From Streptomyces sp. ISL-66 (lineage in GTDB: Bacteria > Actinomycetota > Actinomycetes > Streptomycetales > Streptomycetaceae): a DNA stretch of 33,196 nt. Every line of letters begins with the position of its first letter. Positions within the stretch are counted from its first letter, which is position 1. Where the stretch lies: contig NZ_JAGGOW010000158.1 of assembly GCF_018614135.1 (NCBI RefSeq), positions 1-33,196 of the forward strand, written 5' to 3'. Positions 6,698 to 16,131 of the stretch are shown piece by piece. Under the pieces are notes generated by a model that was not told where the DNA came from, ran no database searches, and saw only the letters and a program-made list of their open reading frames with translations. The translations under genes were made by a program, and so were the position numbers.

Positions 6698-7039
6698 GTG
6701 GCACAGAAGGTTCAGGTCCTTCTTGTCGACGACCTCGACGGCGGCGAGGCGGACGAGACGGTGACGTTCGCTCTGGATGGCAAGACCTACGAGATCGACC
6801 TCACCACCGCCAACGCTGAAAAGCTCCGCGGCCTGCTCGACCCGTACACCAAGGGCGGTCGCCGCATCGGTGGCCGCGGCGCCGCTACCGGCCGCACCAA
6901 GGGCCGCGCCGCCACTTCGGCGGGTAACCCGGACACCGCCGTTATTCGCGCATGGGCCAAGTCGCACGGCTACAGCGTGAATGACCGCGGCCGCGTTCCC
7001 GCCGAGATCCGCGACGCCTACGAGAAGGCCACGGCCTGA
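6698..7039 (+). CDS. lsr2: Lsr2 nucleoid-associated xenogeneic silencer
   Basis: 113 residues, the full Lsr2 length. The N-terminal dimerisation/oligomerisation domain (MAQKVQVLLVDDLDGGEADETVTFALDGKTYEIDL) is followed by LRGLLDPYTKGGRR, a basic Gly/Arg linker, and the C-terminal DNA-binding domain NPDTAVIRAWAKSHGYSVNDRGRVPAEIRDAY. The latter carries the RGR AT-hook-like minor-groove motif. Lsr2 binds AT-rich DNA and silences acquired and specialised-metabolite genes in Streptomyces. GTG 6698 is preceded by AAAGGA (6685-6690), which can be masked by a leader hairpin. Its 3' end overlaps the convergent gene by 22 bp. Identification is secure; paralogues elsewhere cannot be judged. Confidence 0.96.
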   Translation: MAQKVQVLLVDDLDGGEADETVTFALDGKTYEIDLTTANAEKLRGLLDPYTKGGRRIGGRGAATGRTKGRAATSAGNPDTAVIRAWAKSHGYSVNDRGRVPAEIRDAYEKATA

Positions 7040-7620
7040 TCGGTCCGGCCCGTCCGGACGGTCCGCCCGAGCCGCGCCCGGTGGCATTCCGTCGCCGCCG
7101 CCGCGACCAGGCGTACGAGATCGGGCCCGCGCGCGGGTCCGGAGCCCTGCCCGGGAGCGGGCAGGGCCGGTAGCAGTGCCTCACACCCCTGCTCGGGGGG
7201 CCGCAGCCATACGGCGGCCCCCCGAGGGCTTCCCTCCGCGTCCACCGGATGCCCCGGGGGCGCCGGAGCGGTGATCCGGCCACCCGTACCCAGGGCGGCG
7301 AGATCCAGGGCGACCCCGCCCCACTCCAGCCAGTCGAGCAGCCCCTCCAGCTCGTCGGCGGCCCCCGCGGCCACCAGGAACCGCATCCTGCGGCCCATGA
7401 CCGCCACCGGGCCGGTGGGCACGGGCCGGCGCAGCACGGCGGCCCCGGCATCGGCCGGCAGCTCCAGGACGTCGAACCGCACCCCGGTCACCAGCTGGGC
7501 GGGCGGTCCCCAGACAACGGTCCAGCCGAGCACGCGTTCGTACCAGGACGCCGGATCGGGCCCGCCGTCGAACGGGGCGCGGGGGATCGGGACGGTGACG
7601 GGCGGCGCGGTGAGAGCCAT
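7018..7620 (-). CDS. SCO3374-like conserved protein (primase/polymerase N-domain-like)
   Basis: 200 residues. It matches, from memory, the streptomycete family found next to lsr2 and clpC (SCO3374 type), with parts resembling the N-terminal region of actinobacterial bifunctional primase/polymerase proteins: WYERVLGWTVVWGPP, LVTGVRFDVLELPADAGAAVL, MGRRMRFLVAAGAADELEGLLDWLEWGGVALDL and a PDLVRLVAAAATECHR helix near the end. I see no obvious catalytic acidic triad, so enzymatic activity is doubtful. ATG 7620 is chosen from the family start; the open frame continues upstream only through non-conserved sequence. The last 22 bp overlap the end of lsr2 tail to tail. A perfect inverted repeat lies 46 bp upstream of the start. 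Confidence 0.72.
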   Translation of the reverse strand: MALTAPPVTVPIPRAPFDGGPDPASWYERVLGWTVVWGPPAQLVTGVRFDVLELPADAGAAVLRRPVPTGPVAVMGRRMRFLVAAGAADELEGLLDWLEWGGVALDLAALGTGGRITAPAPPGHPVDAEGSPRGAAVWLRPPEQGCEALLPALPAPGQGSGPARGPDLVRLVAAAATECHRARLGRTVRTGRTDQAVAFS

Positions 7621-7665
7621 GACCGGAGCAACTGCGCAGAAGCGCGGGGGGTTACGCGTGATGTG

Positions 7666-7695
7666 ACGTTCCGCACTCGAGTCAATGCGGAACGT
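7666..7695. promoter_or_regulatory. Perfect 10-10-10 inverted repeat (candidate operator)
   Basis: ACGTTCCGCA (7666-7675) and TGCGGAACGT (7686-7695) are exact complements separated by 10 bp. Their centres are 20 bp apart, about two helical turns. The site lies just upstream of the minus-strand gene starting at 7620 and about 400 bp upstream of clpC. The regulator is unknown. Confidence 0.55.
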
Positions 7696-7856
7696 AAACG
7701 TCCGTCTCGGTGGAGTCCCACATTCGGGACGGAGGTCTGTTCGCCCGTAGCGGAGGGATCCGTCGTCCATCCACGTGAACTGTCACTCCTCACGGGTAAG
7801 ACATTCCTAGTGGATCGGGGCGACAGGCTGATTTGCGGCGTCTGTGACCGGCTTCC

Positions 7857-7874
7857 GTTCGCCATCGGCGTACA
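7857..7874. promoter_or_regulatory. Probable ClgR operator upstream of clpC
   Basis: The core GTTCGCCATCGGCGTAC, read on the minus strand, fits the actinobacterial ClgR consensus WNNWCGCYNANRGCGWWS as I remember it. ClgR is known to activate clpP1, clpC1 and lon in Streptomyces. The site is 223 bp before the clpC start codon. Confidence 0.6.
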
Positions 7875-8096
7875 CGTGTGACGGGTATCTGCCTGGCCTG
7901 CGGGAACATCGTCTCGCACCATCGGGTTGGAGCAGTTGTCGGCACTTACAGCCGGGTTTTCTCACGGACGTGAGGGTGAGCCGCGGACGGATGTCGGCAG
8001 TTGGAATGAGCTGTCCCGCCCCGCGGGACTAGCATGCGGAAGGACAGGGCGGGGACCGACCCCGAACTGCCCGACCGCTCTGAGGAGCGATAAACG

Positions 8097-10622
<2,526 letters not shown>

Positions 10623-10646
10623 GCGCTAGCCGCTCAGAGCGGTACG

Positions 10647-10691
10647 AAGGGGCGGCCCCGGGACCGAAAGGTTCCGGGGCCGCCCCTTTTT
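10647..10691 (+). terminator. Intrinsic terminator of clpC
   Basis: 19-bp stem (10647-10665 with 10670-10688, one G-U pair), GAAA tetraloop, and TTTTT at 10687-10691. This is the clearest rho-independent terminator in the window. It also lies just after the convergent NACHT gene and could act on it. Confidence 0.9.
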
Positions 10692-10720
10692 CCGTGCGTA
10701 CCGATGCGTACCGGTGCGTA
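10691..10720 (-). repeat. Three 10-bp repeats after the NACHT stop codon
   Basis: On the plus strand TCCGTGCGTA, CCGATGCGTA and CCGGTGCGTA stand head to tail at 10691, 10701 and 10711. On the minus strand they begin 4 nt after the NACHT gene's stop codon (10725-10727). Confidence 0.8.
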
Positions 10721-10724
10721 CTGG

Positions 10725-13709
10725 TCAGTTCCCGTAGGCCTGCGTCACCAGCCCCAGCTCCGCCTGCGGAAAGCGGTGGGCCACCCGTGCCTTGAGGTCC
10801 GGGTCCCACATCTCTTCGTCGTCGTAGACCATGACGGTCCGTAGCGAGGGCAGGTGGGCGTACGAGGCGAGGCCGTCCAGCGCCCTGGTGTGCACGGCGA
10901 TCTCCCGCAGGTCCTCCAGCGCCGAGAGCTCCGCCCAGGCGCCCTTCCCGCCGGGGCGCCAGTCGAAGCCGAGCCGCAGCCGCCGCAGGCTCGTCAGCCG
11001 TCCCAGGCCGGTCAGGTCCGGGTCCGCGTCGTCCAGGTCGAGCACGTCCGGGCGGGCCCCGGGGGCGAAGTCGGTGAAGGACCACGGACCGCACGAGTGC
11101 AGCGTGAGCGCGCGCAGCCGGGGCCAGGCGGCAAGGGTCGGGCCGAGGGGGACGTCGTTGCCGAGGTCGAGGGACACCTCCTCCAGGGGCAGCCCGTGCA
11201 GCGCATTCAGGTCCCGTAGTTCGGGCCAGGTGTCGATGGTGAGCCGCCGCAGCGAGGTGTGGCCGCGCAGGAACTCGGCGTCGGTTCCGCCGGAGAATTG
11301 CTGGAAGGCCAGGCCCGCCACCGGCTGGCGGGCCAGGAAGTGGGTCAGGGCGCCCCGGCTCACCCTGTGGAGGACGTACAGGCCGGGCGGGCCGGTGAAG
11401 CCCGTCAGCGCCGCGAGGGCGGCGTCCGAGGTGACGACGAGGTCGTCCGGGGGCGGGACCATGCGCGCGAGCACCTCGGCCGCGTAGTGCTCGGTGTCGA
11501 ACCGTTCCCAGACCCCCGTCAGCGTCGCGCGGATCTTTTCGTCGCGGTGGTGGCAGTAGCCGGCGAGGTATCCGATCGCCGCCTCGGAGCCGGTCTCCGC
11601 GGCCGCGATCACGAAGCGGCGGGCGTGGCGATGTGCCTCCGCGTCGAGCGGCAGCAGATCCAGGATCAGCGGCCCGATCCGGCCGAGCGCGTACGCCGCC
11701 TGGTCGTCCCGCGGCGGGATGAGCCGGCGGGCGGCCGTCCGGACCTCCCGGCGCAGCTCGGGGTCCAGCTCGGCCGCGTACTCCAAGGAGGCGAGGGCCA
11801 GCAGCACCGCCCGGTCGGAGTCGCGGACCAGCAGGTCGCCGATGATCGCCGCGCGGTCGCGGGGGCGGCCCTGGGCGACGGCCATGCGGATGACGTCCTC
11901 CCACTGGTCGTCGTCCGCGTGCCGGGTCAGTTCGCCGAGGCCGCCCTCGTCCAGGGCCGCCCGGGCCCCGAGGAAGTCCTGGAAGGTGCGGTGCACGAAT
12001 TCGAGGGTGTCCTCCGTGGGGGCGCGCAGGAGTCCGGTCCGCTCCAGGAAGTGCCGCAGGACGGCCGGGGCCTCGCCGAGCACCTGGGCGGCCGGTACGG
12101 CGGGCAGCGCGGCGGCGATGAGGTCCTCTGCCCGGCTCCGGCGGAGCTGCGTGCGGCCGTTGCGGATCAGCCAGTACGCCAGCCGCTGGAGCAACTGGAG
12201 CTGGGGTTCCTCGGCGAGCTCCGGCAGGCGCAGCTCGCGTTCGCGGTCGCGGCGGTGCAGCAGCATCGACAGGGCGGCCGTGTAGAGCTCCTTGCGGCCC
12301 GAGGGCAGGAAGCCGTGCCGTTCGCGGTGCAGGGCGCAGATCAGCCCGCACAGCAGCGGGTTGGTGGCGAGCCGGGCCAGCTCCGATTTGGTGCGCAGGG
12401 ACGCCAGCAGCTGGTCGCGGAGGTCGTCGCCGGCTTCGGCCGCCCGGTGCCAGCGGGTGACGAAGCCGGCCACGTCGGCCCGGTTCATGGGGGAGAGGGT
12501 CAGCTCGGCGAACTGCTCGGAGGCGAGCCAGTCCTGCGGGACGGCCGAGGGGCGGGAGGTGACCAGCCAGCGGTTGCCGGGGTAGGCGGTGAGCAGCTCG
12601 GTGAGCCAGTCGCGGGCCCGGGCCCGCTCCGTCTCCGGGATCTCGTCGATTCCGTCCACCAGGACCAGGCCGCGTCCCTCGCTCAGGACCCGGCTCTCCC
12701 ACCCCTCGGGGGCCCGGCCCTTCAGGACGGTGGCGACCAGGAAGTCCTCGGGGGCGGGCAGCCGCTCCCCGTAGCGGGTCAGGTTCCGCAGGGGCAGTAC
12801 GAAGGGGACGAGGCTGCCCTCGGGCTCGTCCCGGGCGGTGGAGACGGCCAGCCACTGGATCAGGGTGGTCTTGCCGGAGCCGGCCTCCCCGCGCAGCAGT
12901 ATGCGGGGCTCGAAGGCCAGTAGGTCTCCGGTGCCGAGGGGGGACGAGCCGTGGGCGGCGCCCTGCGCCGGGACCGTGGCACTGCCCTCGCCGCCGACGC
13001 GGCGGGGGCGAGGGGTCGCCTCCAGGCTCACGTACGCCGCGTCCAGCGGCCAGCGTGCGGAGCCGGGCGGCAGGTCGAGCCCGAAGATCGTCAGGGTGCT
13101 GTGCCGTTTGGCGAGGTACTCCAGGTACCTGGCCTCGAACTCCGCGTCCCGGCCGCCCTGGCGGGGGATCCGCGCGAGCAGGGCGTCGATCTTGGCGATG
13201 GTCTCGGCCTGGCGGCGGGCCTGCTCGACCAGGGCCGCCGGGATGTAGGTGGAGCGGCTCGTGAAGAAGTGCAGGACGTGCAGGCAGGTGGTTACCAGCA
13301 GCCGGTCGTGGAAGAGCTGCGCGTCCCGCCCCAGGCCCGTGGCCGGCGCCGCCTTGCGCAGTTCGGCGGCGAAGGCGCGCGCACCCATCTCGACCGCCTG
13401 GGCGTCCTCCAGGGCCAGGTCCCCGAGGGAGTGCAGGGTGACGGCCAGCGCCGTGGCGACGCCCGCCTCCTCGCCCGGTGGCAGCGGCTGCTCGCCGGGG
13501 ACCCGCAAGGCCTCCGCGACCAGCTTGTCGGCGAGCCGGCGCAGGTCGTCCCGGGACAGCACGCGCTGCTCGCGCAGGGAGACGTACGAAGAGATCCGCA
13601 CGGGCCGGTCGACGAGGCCGGCGCCCGCCCCCTCCCCGCGGAAGAGCTTCTTCACGAGGGGGGTCATCACCCCCGAGGCCAGCCGGATCCCCACCACGGA
13701 TGCGTCCAC
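10725..13709 (-). CDS. NACHT-domain NTPase with C-terminal leucine-rich repeats
   Basis: 994 residues from GTG 13709, a STAND-type signalling NTPase. The N-terminal 260 or so residues are helical and Arg/Ala/Leu-rich (VGIRLASGVMTPLVKKLFRG at the start) and resemble the NACHT N-terminal helical domains. The NTPase core has Walker A GEAGSGKTTL (about 274-283) and Walker B GLVLVDGIDEIPE (about 347-359). Sensor-like WLVTSRP follows, then a helical arm region and, from about residue 780, leucine-rich repeats (LRALTLHSC, LTSLRRLRLGF, LPSLRTVMVYD). Bacterial NACHT proteins of this kind include antiphage proteins; a defence role here is inference. GTG 13709 is chosen because a TANNNT box lies 8 nt upstream and the N-domain begins there. 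No partner effector gene is adjacent. Confidence 0.88.
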   Translation of the reverse strand: MDASVVGIRLASGVMTPLVKKLFRGEGAGAGLVDRPVRISSYVSLREQRVLSRDDLRRLADKLVAEALRVPGEQPLPPGEEAGVATALAVTLHSLGDLALEDAQAVEMGARAFAAELRKAAPATGLGRDAQLFHDRLLVTTCLHVLHFFTSRSTYIPAALVEQARRQAETIAKIDALLARIPRQGGRDAEFEARYLEYLAKRHSTLTIFGLDLPPGSARWPLDAAYVSLEATPRPRRVGGEGSATVPAQGAAHGSSPLGTGDLLAFEPRILLRGEAGSGKTTLIQWLAVSTARDEPEGSLVPFVLPLRNLTRYGERLPAPEDFLVATVLKGRAPEGWESRVLSEGRGLVLVDGIDEIPETERARARDWLTELLTAYPGNRWLVTSRPSAVPQDWLASEQFAELTLSPMNRADVAGFVTRWHRAAEAGDDLRDQLLASLRTKSELARLATNPLLCGLICALHRERHGFLPSGRKELYTAALSMLLHRRDRERELRLPELAEEPQLQLLQRLAYWLIRNGRTQLRRSRAEDLIAAALPAVPAAQVLGEAPAVLRHFLERTGLLRAPTEDTLEFVHRTFQDFLGARAALDEGGLGELTRHADDDQWEDVIRMAVAQGRPRDRAAIIGDLLVRDSDRAVLLALASLEYAAELDPELRREVRTAARRLIPPRDDQAAYALGRIGPLILDLLPLDAEAHRHARRFVIAAAETGSEAAIGYLAGYCHHRDEKIRATLTGVWERFDTEHYAAEVLARMVPPPDDLVVTSDAALAALTGFTGPPGLYVLHRVSRGALTHFLARQPVAGLAFQQFSGGTDAEFLRGHTSLRRLTIDTWPELRDLNALHGLPLEEVSLDLGNDVPLGPTLAAWPRLRALTLHSCGPWSFTDFAPGARPDVLDLDDADPDLTGLGRLTSLRRLRLGFDWRPGGKGAWAELSALEDLREIAVHTRALDGLASYAHLPSLRTVMVYDDEEMWDPDLKARVAHRFPQAELGLVTQAYGN

Positions 13710-13716
13710 GAGGCGG

Positions 13717-13722
13717 AGCGTA
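13717..13722 (-). promoter_or_regulatory. -10 element, leaderless NACHT gene
   Basis: TACGCT on the minus strand (plus AGCGTA), last base 8 nt before the GTG at 13709. No Shine-Dalgarno sequence. Confidence 0.45.
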
Positions 13723-13801
13723 GCTCTCGTGTGACGCGGGTCGCAGGGCTTTGGTCCCGGCGAGGACGGGCGGAGGTCCCGGGCCGGTGACAAGCCACAC
13801 A

Positions 13802-13854
13802 GGGCAAATCGGACCTACTAGGAGCATCCGTAGAGATCGACGTCCGATTTGCCC
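13802..13854 (+). ncRNA. Bulged 13-bp hairpin element in the NACHT/M23 divergent region
   Basis: Arms GGGCAAATCGGAC (13802-13814) and GTCCGATTTGCCC (13842-13854) pair perfectly. The intervening 27 nt fold further: CTAC (13815-13818) with GTAG (13830-13833), a 2-nt bulge, then GGA with TCC around a GCA triloop. This leaves an 8-nt one-sided bulge AGATCGAC (13834-13841). The composition is AT-richer than its surroundings. It could be a 5' leader RNA element of the M23 gene or an operator for either divergent gene; no family is recognised. Confidence 0.45.
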
Positions 13855-13979
13855 CACCCTCGGGCCAGTGGGGAGGCGGTCAACAGGGCTGAGAGCCCCT
13901 CCGCATCTACGAGTGCGGGTAGTAACGGGGTGGTTTGGGGAAGCCGGGGGGCACGGGTTACCAAGGATGAGCGAGCGAG

Positions 13980-14009
13980 CCCGGCACCCTCTGAGCGTGC
14001 CGGGTCCTT
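13980..14009 (+). terminator. Terminator-like hairpin inside the M23 peptidase leader
   Basis: Stem CCCGGCAC (13980-13987) / GTGCCGGG (13997-14004), 9-nt loop, followed by TCCTTTCTT. It lies 90 nt before the M23 ribosome binding site and downstream of other foldable leader sequence, as an attenuator would. Confidence 0.4.
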
Positions 14010-14094
14010 TCTTGCCCGAAGCAGCGAAGCACCGCATCGCCGCAGCACCGCACCGCAGCACCCGTCCTTGTCCCCGGCCCCGGAGGTCTCCTTC

Positions 14095-14712
14095 ATGTCC
14101 GCGAAGCGCGTCAGCACCCGTCGTACCCGTCTCGCCATCGGCGCCACCGCTCTCGGTGCGGCCCTGGCCCTCGGGGCGGGAACGACCGCCGCCTTCGCCG
14201 ACGAGGCCCAGACCGCCCTGGCCGGCACCGCCCGGCTCGTGTCCGAGCAGGCCACCGCCCAGGCCGCGGCGGTCGCCGCGAAGCCGGCCGTCCCGGCCTG
14301 GGAGAAGCCCGTTTCGAGCTACACGCTCTCCGCGACCTTCGGCAAGGGCGGCAGCATGTGGTCGCACAAGCACTCCGGCCAGGACTTCGCCGTCCCGGTC
14401 GGCACCCGTGTCGACGCCGTTTCGGCGGGCACCGTCGTCAAGGCCGGCCCGAACGGCGGCGGCGACGGCCCGGCCTACGGCAACGCCATCGTGATCAAGC
14501 ACGCGAACAACACGTACTCGCAGTACGCGCACCTCTCCAGGATCCAGGTCAAGATCGGCCAGAAGGTCGCCAAGGGCCAGAAGATCGCTCTGTCGGGCAA
14601 CACCGGCAACTCGAGCGGCCCGCACCTCCACTTCGAGATCCGCACCACCCCGAACTACGGCTCGGCCGTGAACCCGGTCGCCTTCCTGCGCAAGGTCGGC
14701 GTCACCGTCTGA
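14095..14712 (+). CDS. Secreted M23-family (LytM-like) peptidoglycan endopeptidase
   Basis: 205 residues. A signal peptide has the basic start MSAKRVSTRRTR, a hydrophobic stretch ATALGAALALGAG, and probable cleavage after AFA (residue 35). A short Ala-rich linker precedes the M23 zinc peptidase domain from about residue 70 to the end. Zinc/catalytic residues are visible: HSGQD (H93, D97), the catalytic-type His of YAHLS (H146) and HLHFE (H177, H179). The family cleaves peptide cross-links in the cell wall outside the cell. ATG 14095 has GGAGG at 14082-14086. The long structured leader suggests control after transcription starts. The convergent cseC ends only 29 bp downstream, and disA lies 6.4 kb away. 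Confidence 0.93.
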   Translation: MSAKRVSTRRTRLAIGATALGAALALGAGTTAAFADEAQTALAGTARLVSEQATAQAAAVAAKPAVPAWEKPVSSYTLSATFGKGGSMWSHKHSGQDFAVPVGTRVDAVSAGTVVKAGPNGGGDGPAYGNAIVIKHANNTYSQYAHLSRIQVKIGQKVAKGQKIALSGNTGNSSGPHLHFEIRTTPNYGSAVNPVAFLRKVGVTV

Positions 14713-14741
14713 TCGAACGGCCGAACCGCCCGGCCACAGCA

Positions 14742-16052
14742 CTAGGCCTTCGGCACGATCGGGTAGCTCCCCGACGCCGTCGGCGCGTGCTCCGGGAGCC
14801 ACAGCACCGCCACCGCACCCGCGGCCGCGCCCTCGCGGGCGGGGCCGCCCGGGGCCGCCACGTTGCGGAAGGTCAGCCGGGCGCCCAGCACCCGCGCCTG
14901 TCCCTCCGCGATGGTCAGCCCCAGCCCGTGGCCCACCCCGGCGCGGTCCGTCGAGCCGGTCCGGAACCGGCTCGGCCCCTCGCGCAGCAGCGCTTCCGGG
15001 AAGCCCGGCCCGTGGTCCCGTACCCGTACGACCCGGCCCTCGACGTCGACCTGCACCGGCGCCTGCCCGTACCGCGCGGCGTTCGCCAGCAGGTTCCCGA
15101 GGATCCGCTCCAGTCGGCGCGGATCGGTGCTGACGATCTCGTCCGCGACGACCCGTACGCTCGCCTCCGGCATCAGGGAATTCACCCGGCGGCTCACGAA
15201 CTCGCCCAGCGCCACGTCCTGGAGCTCCGCCCGCTCGGACGCGCTGTCCAGCCGGGCCACCTCCAGCACGTCCTCGACCAGCGCCCGCAGCGCCTGCGCC
15301 CGGTCCCGTACGAGCTCGGTCGGCCGACCCGGAGGCAGTAGTTCCGCCGCCGTGAGCAGGCCCGTCACCGGGGTGCGCAGCTCGTGCGCGATGTCGGCGG
15401 TCACCCGTCGCTCGGCCTCCAGTCGCGTCTGGAGCGTGTCCGCCATCGCGTCGACGGCCCGCGCGAGGTCATCGGTCTCGTCGCGCACGACGCCCCCGAC
15501 CGCGTCCCGGACCCGTACCTCCGGATCCCCGTGCGCCACCCGCTGCGCGGCCGCCGCGGCCTTGCGCAGCCGCCGCGAGATCTGCCCGCCGATGAGCACG
15601 CCGAGCGCCGAACCGCCGATCACCACGGCGAGGGAACCGACGACCAGGGCCCGGTCCAGGTCGCGCAACATGTTGGCGCTCTCCCGGAACGGGGTGTGCA
15701 GCGACAGCACCTGCCCGTTGCCGAGCGGTACCGCAGCCCACACCTCGGGAAGACCGCGCGGGTTCTCCTGGATGTAGGTGCCGCGCCGCCCGGACCGGGC
15801 CTTCTCGCGCAGGTCCGCGGGCAGGTCGGGATCGTTGAGCTTGGCGCTCATGGGGGGCTTGCGGCCGGCCTCGGCGTTGCGGGAGATGAACTGCACCCGG
15901 TCCAGCTGCACCTCGCGGGCGCTCTCCAGCATCGACACTCGGGCAGCGCTGTGCACCACCAGGCTCAGTGCGAGAGCGGTGAGCGCGCCCACGGACGCGA
16001 TGGCGAGCGTGATCTTCCAGCGGATCCCCGTCCGGAGAGTGAACCGCTTCAT
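14742..16052 (-). CDS. cseC: CseC, sensor histidine kinase of the SigE system
   Basis: 436 residues. Transmembrane helices lie at about residues 12-34 and 135-156, enclosing a roughly 100-residue extracytoplasmic sensor domain. HAMP follows (QISRRLRKAAAAAQRVAHGD), then the dimerisation/phosphoacceptor motif ADIAHELRTP (His223), the N-box NLLANAARYG, the G1 box VRDHGPGF and the G2 box GHGLGL. CseC is known in S. coelicolor to sense envelope damage and phosphorylate CseB. It is last in sigE-cseA-cseB-cseC, 79 bp after cseB. The start region is unusual: the first nine bases are duplicated 11 nt upstream, creating a tiny overlapping ORF. The ATG at 16052 is the family start. Confidence 0.94.
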   Translation of the reverse strand: MKRFTLRTGIRWKITLAIASVGALTALALSLVVHSAARVSMLESAREVQLDRVQFISRNAEAGRKPPMSAKLNDPDLPADLREKARSGRRGTYIQENPRGLPEVWAAVPLGNGQVLSLHTPFRESANMLRDLDRALVVGSLAVVIGGSALGVLIGGQISRRLRKAAAAAQRVAHGDPEVRVRDAVGGVVRDETDDLARAVDAMADTLQTRLEAERRVTADIAHELRTPVTGLLTAAELLPPGRPTELVRDRAQALRALVEDVLEVARLDSASERAELQDVALGEFVSRRVNSLMPEASVRVVADEIVSTDPRRLERILGNLLANAARYGQAPVQVDVEGRVVRVRDHGPGFPEALLREGPSRFRTGSTDRAGVGHGLGLTIAEGQARVLGARLTFRNVAAPGGPAREGAAAGAVAVLWLPEHAPTASGSYPIVPKA

Positions 16053-16063
16053 TCCCGCTTCAT
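16049..16063 (-). other. Four-codon mini-ORF overlapping the cseC start
   Basis: On the minus strand ATG AAG CGG GAA TGA runs from 16063 to 16049; its TGA overlaps the cseC ATG (16052-16050). It arises from a tandem copy of ATGAAGCGG with period 11. Whether it is translated is unknown. Confidence 0.35.
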
Positions 16064-16131
16064 CCCCGTGCTCACGTACTCATCCCCCGACTCTTCGCAT
16101 GTTCATTTCCTCGGGCCGTCGGCCTCGTGCC

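Larger units (their letters stand above)
7621..8096. promoter_or_regulatory. 476-bp divergent control region of the SCO3374-like gene and clpC
   Basis: No gene is supported here. It holds the 7666-7695 inverted repeat and the ClgR-like site at 7857-7874. An inverted repeat GTCCCGC-CCC-GCGGGAC (8013-8029) lies immediately before a TAGCAT box (8030-8035). That box could be the clpC -10, giving a leader of about 55 nt. No good -35 hexamer stands at 17-18 bp from TAGCAT, which would fit an activator-dependent promoter. Confidence 0.45.
13710..14094. promoter_or_regulatory. 385-bp divergent region between NACHT and M23 genes
   Basis: No coding sequence is supported. It contains the NACHT promoter box, the bulged hairpin (13802-13854), and a stretch at 13860-13970 with several small complementary pairs: AGGGCT-GAGA-GCCCCT around 13891-13908, CGCA/TGCG and CTAC/GTAG around 13911-13931. 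The terminator-like hairpin at 13980-14009 follows, then the M23 ribosome binding site GGAGG (14082-14086). Confidence 0.4.

Noticed and set aside
13888..13935. TPP riboswitch suggested by AGGGCTGAGAG
   Set aside because: Only the GCTGAGA string matches; the second conserved half (CCTGATC...GGGTAATGCC type) is absent, and the gene is not thiamine-related.
13802..14094. ydaO-type c-di-AMP riboswitch upstream of the M23 peptidase
   Set aside because: Expected from the gene type and the nearby disA, but the conserved blocks (the GGGGUGAAU-like and CCGAAYCCG...CAGCUAACCU-like segments) cannot be found in this leader.
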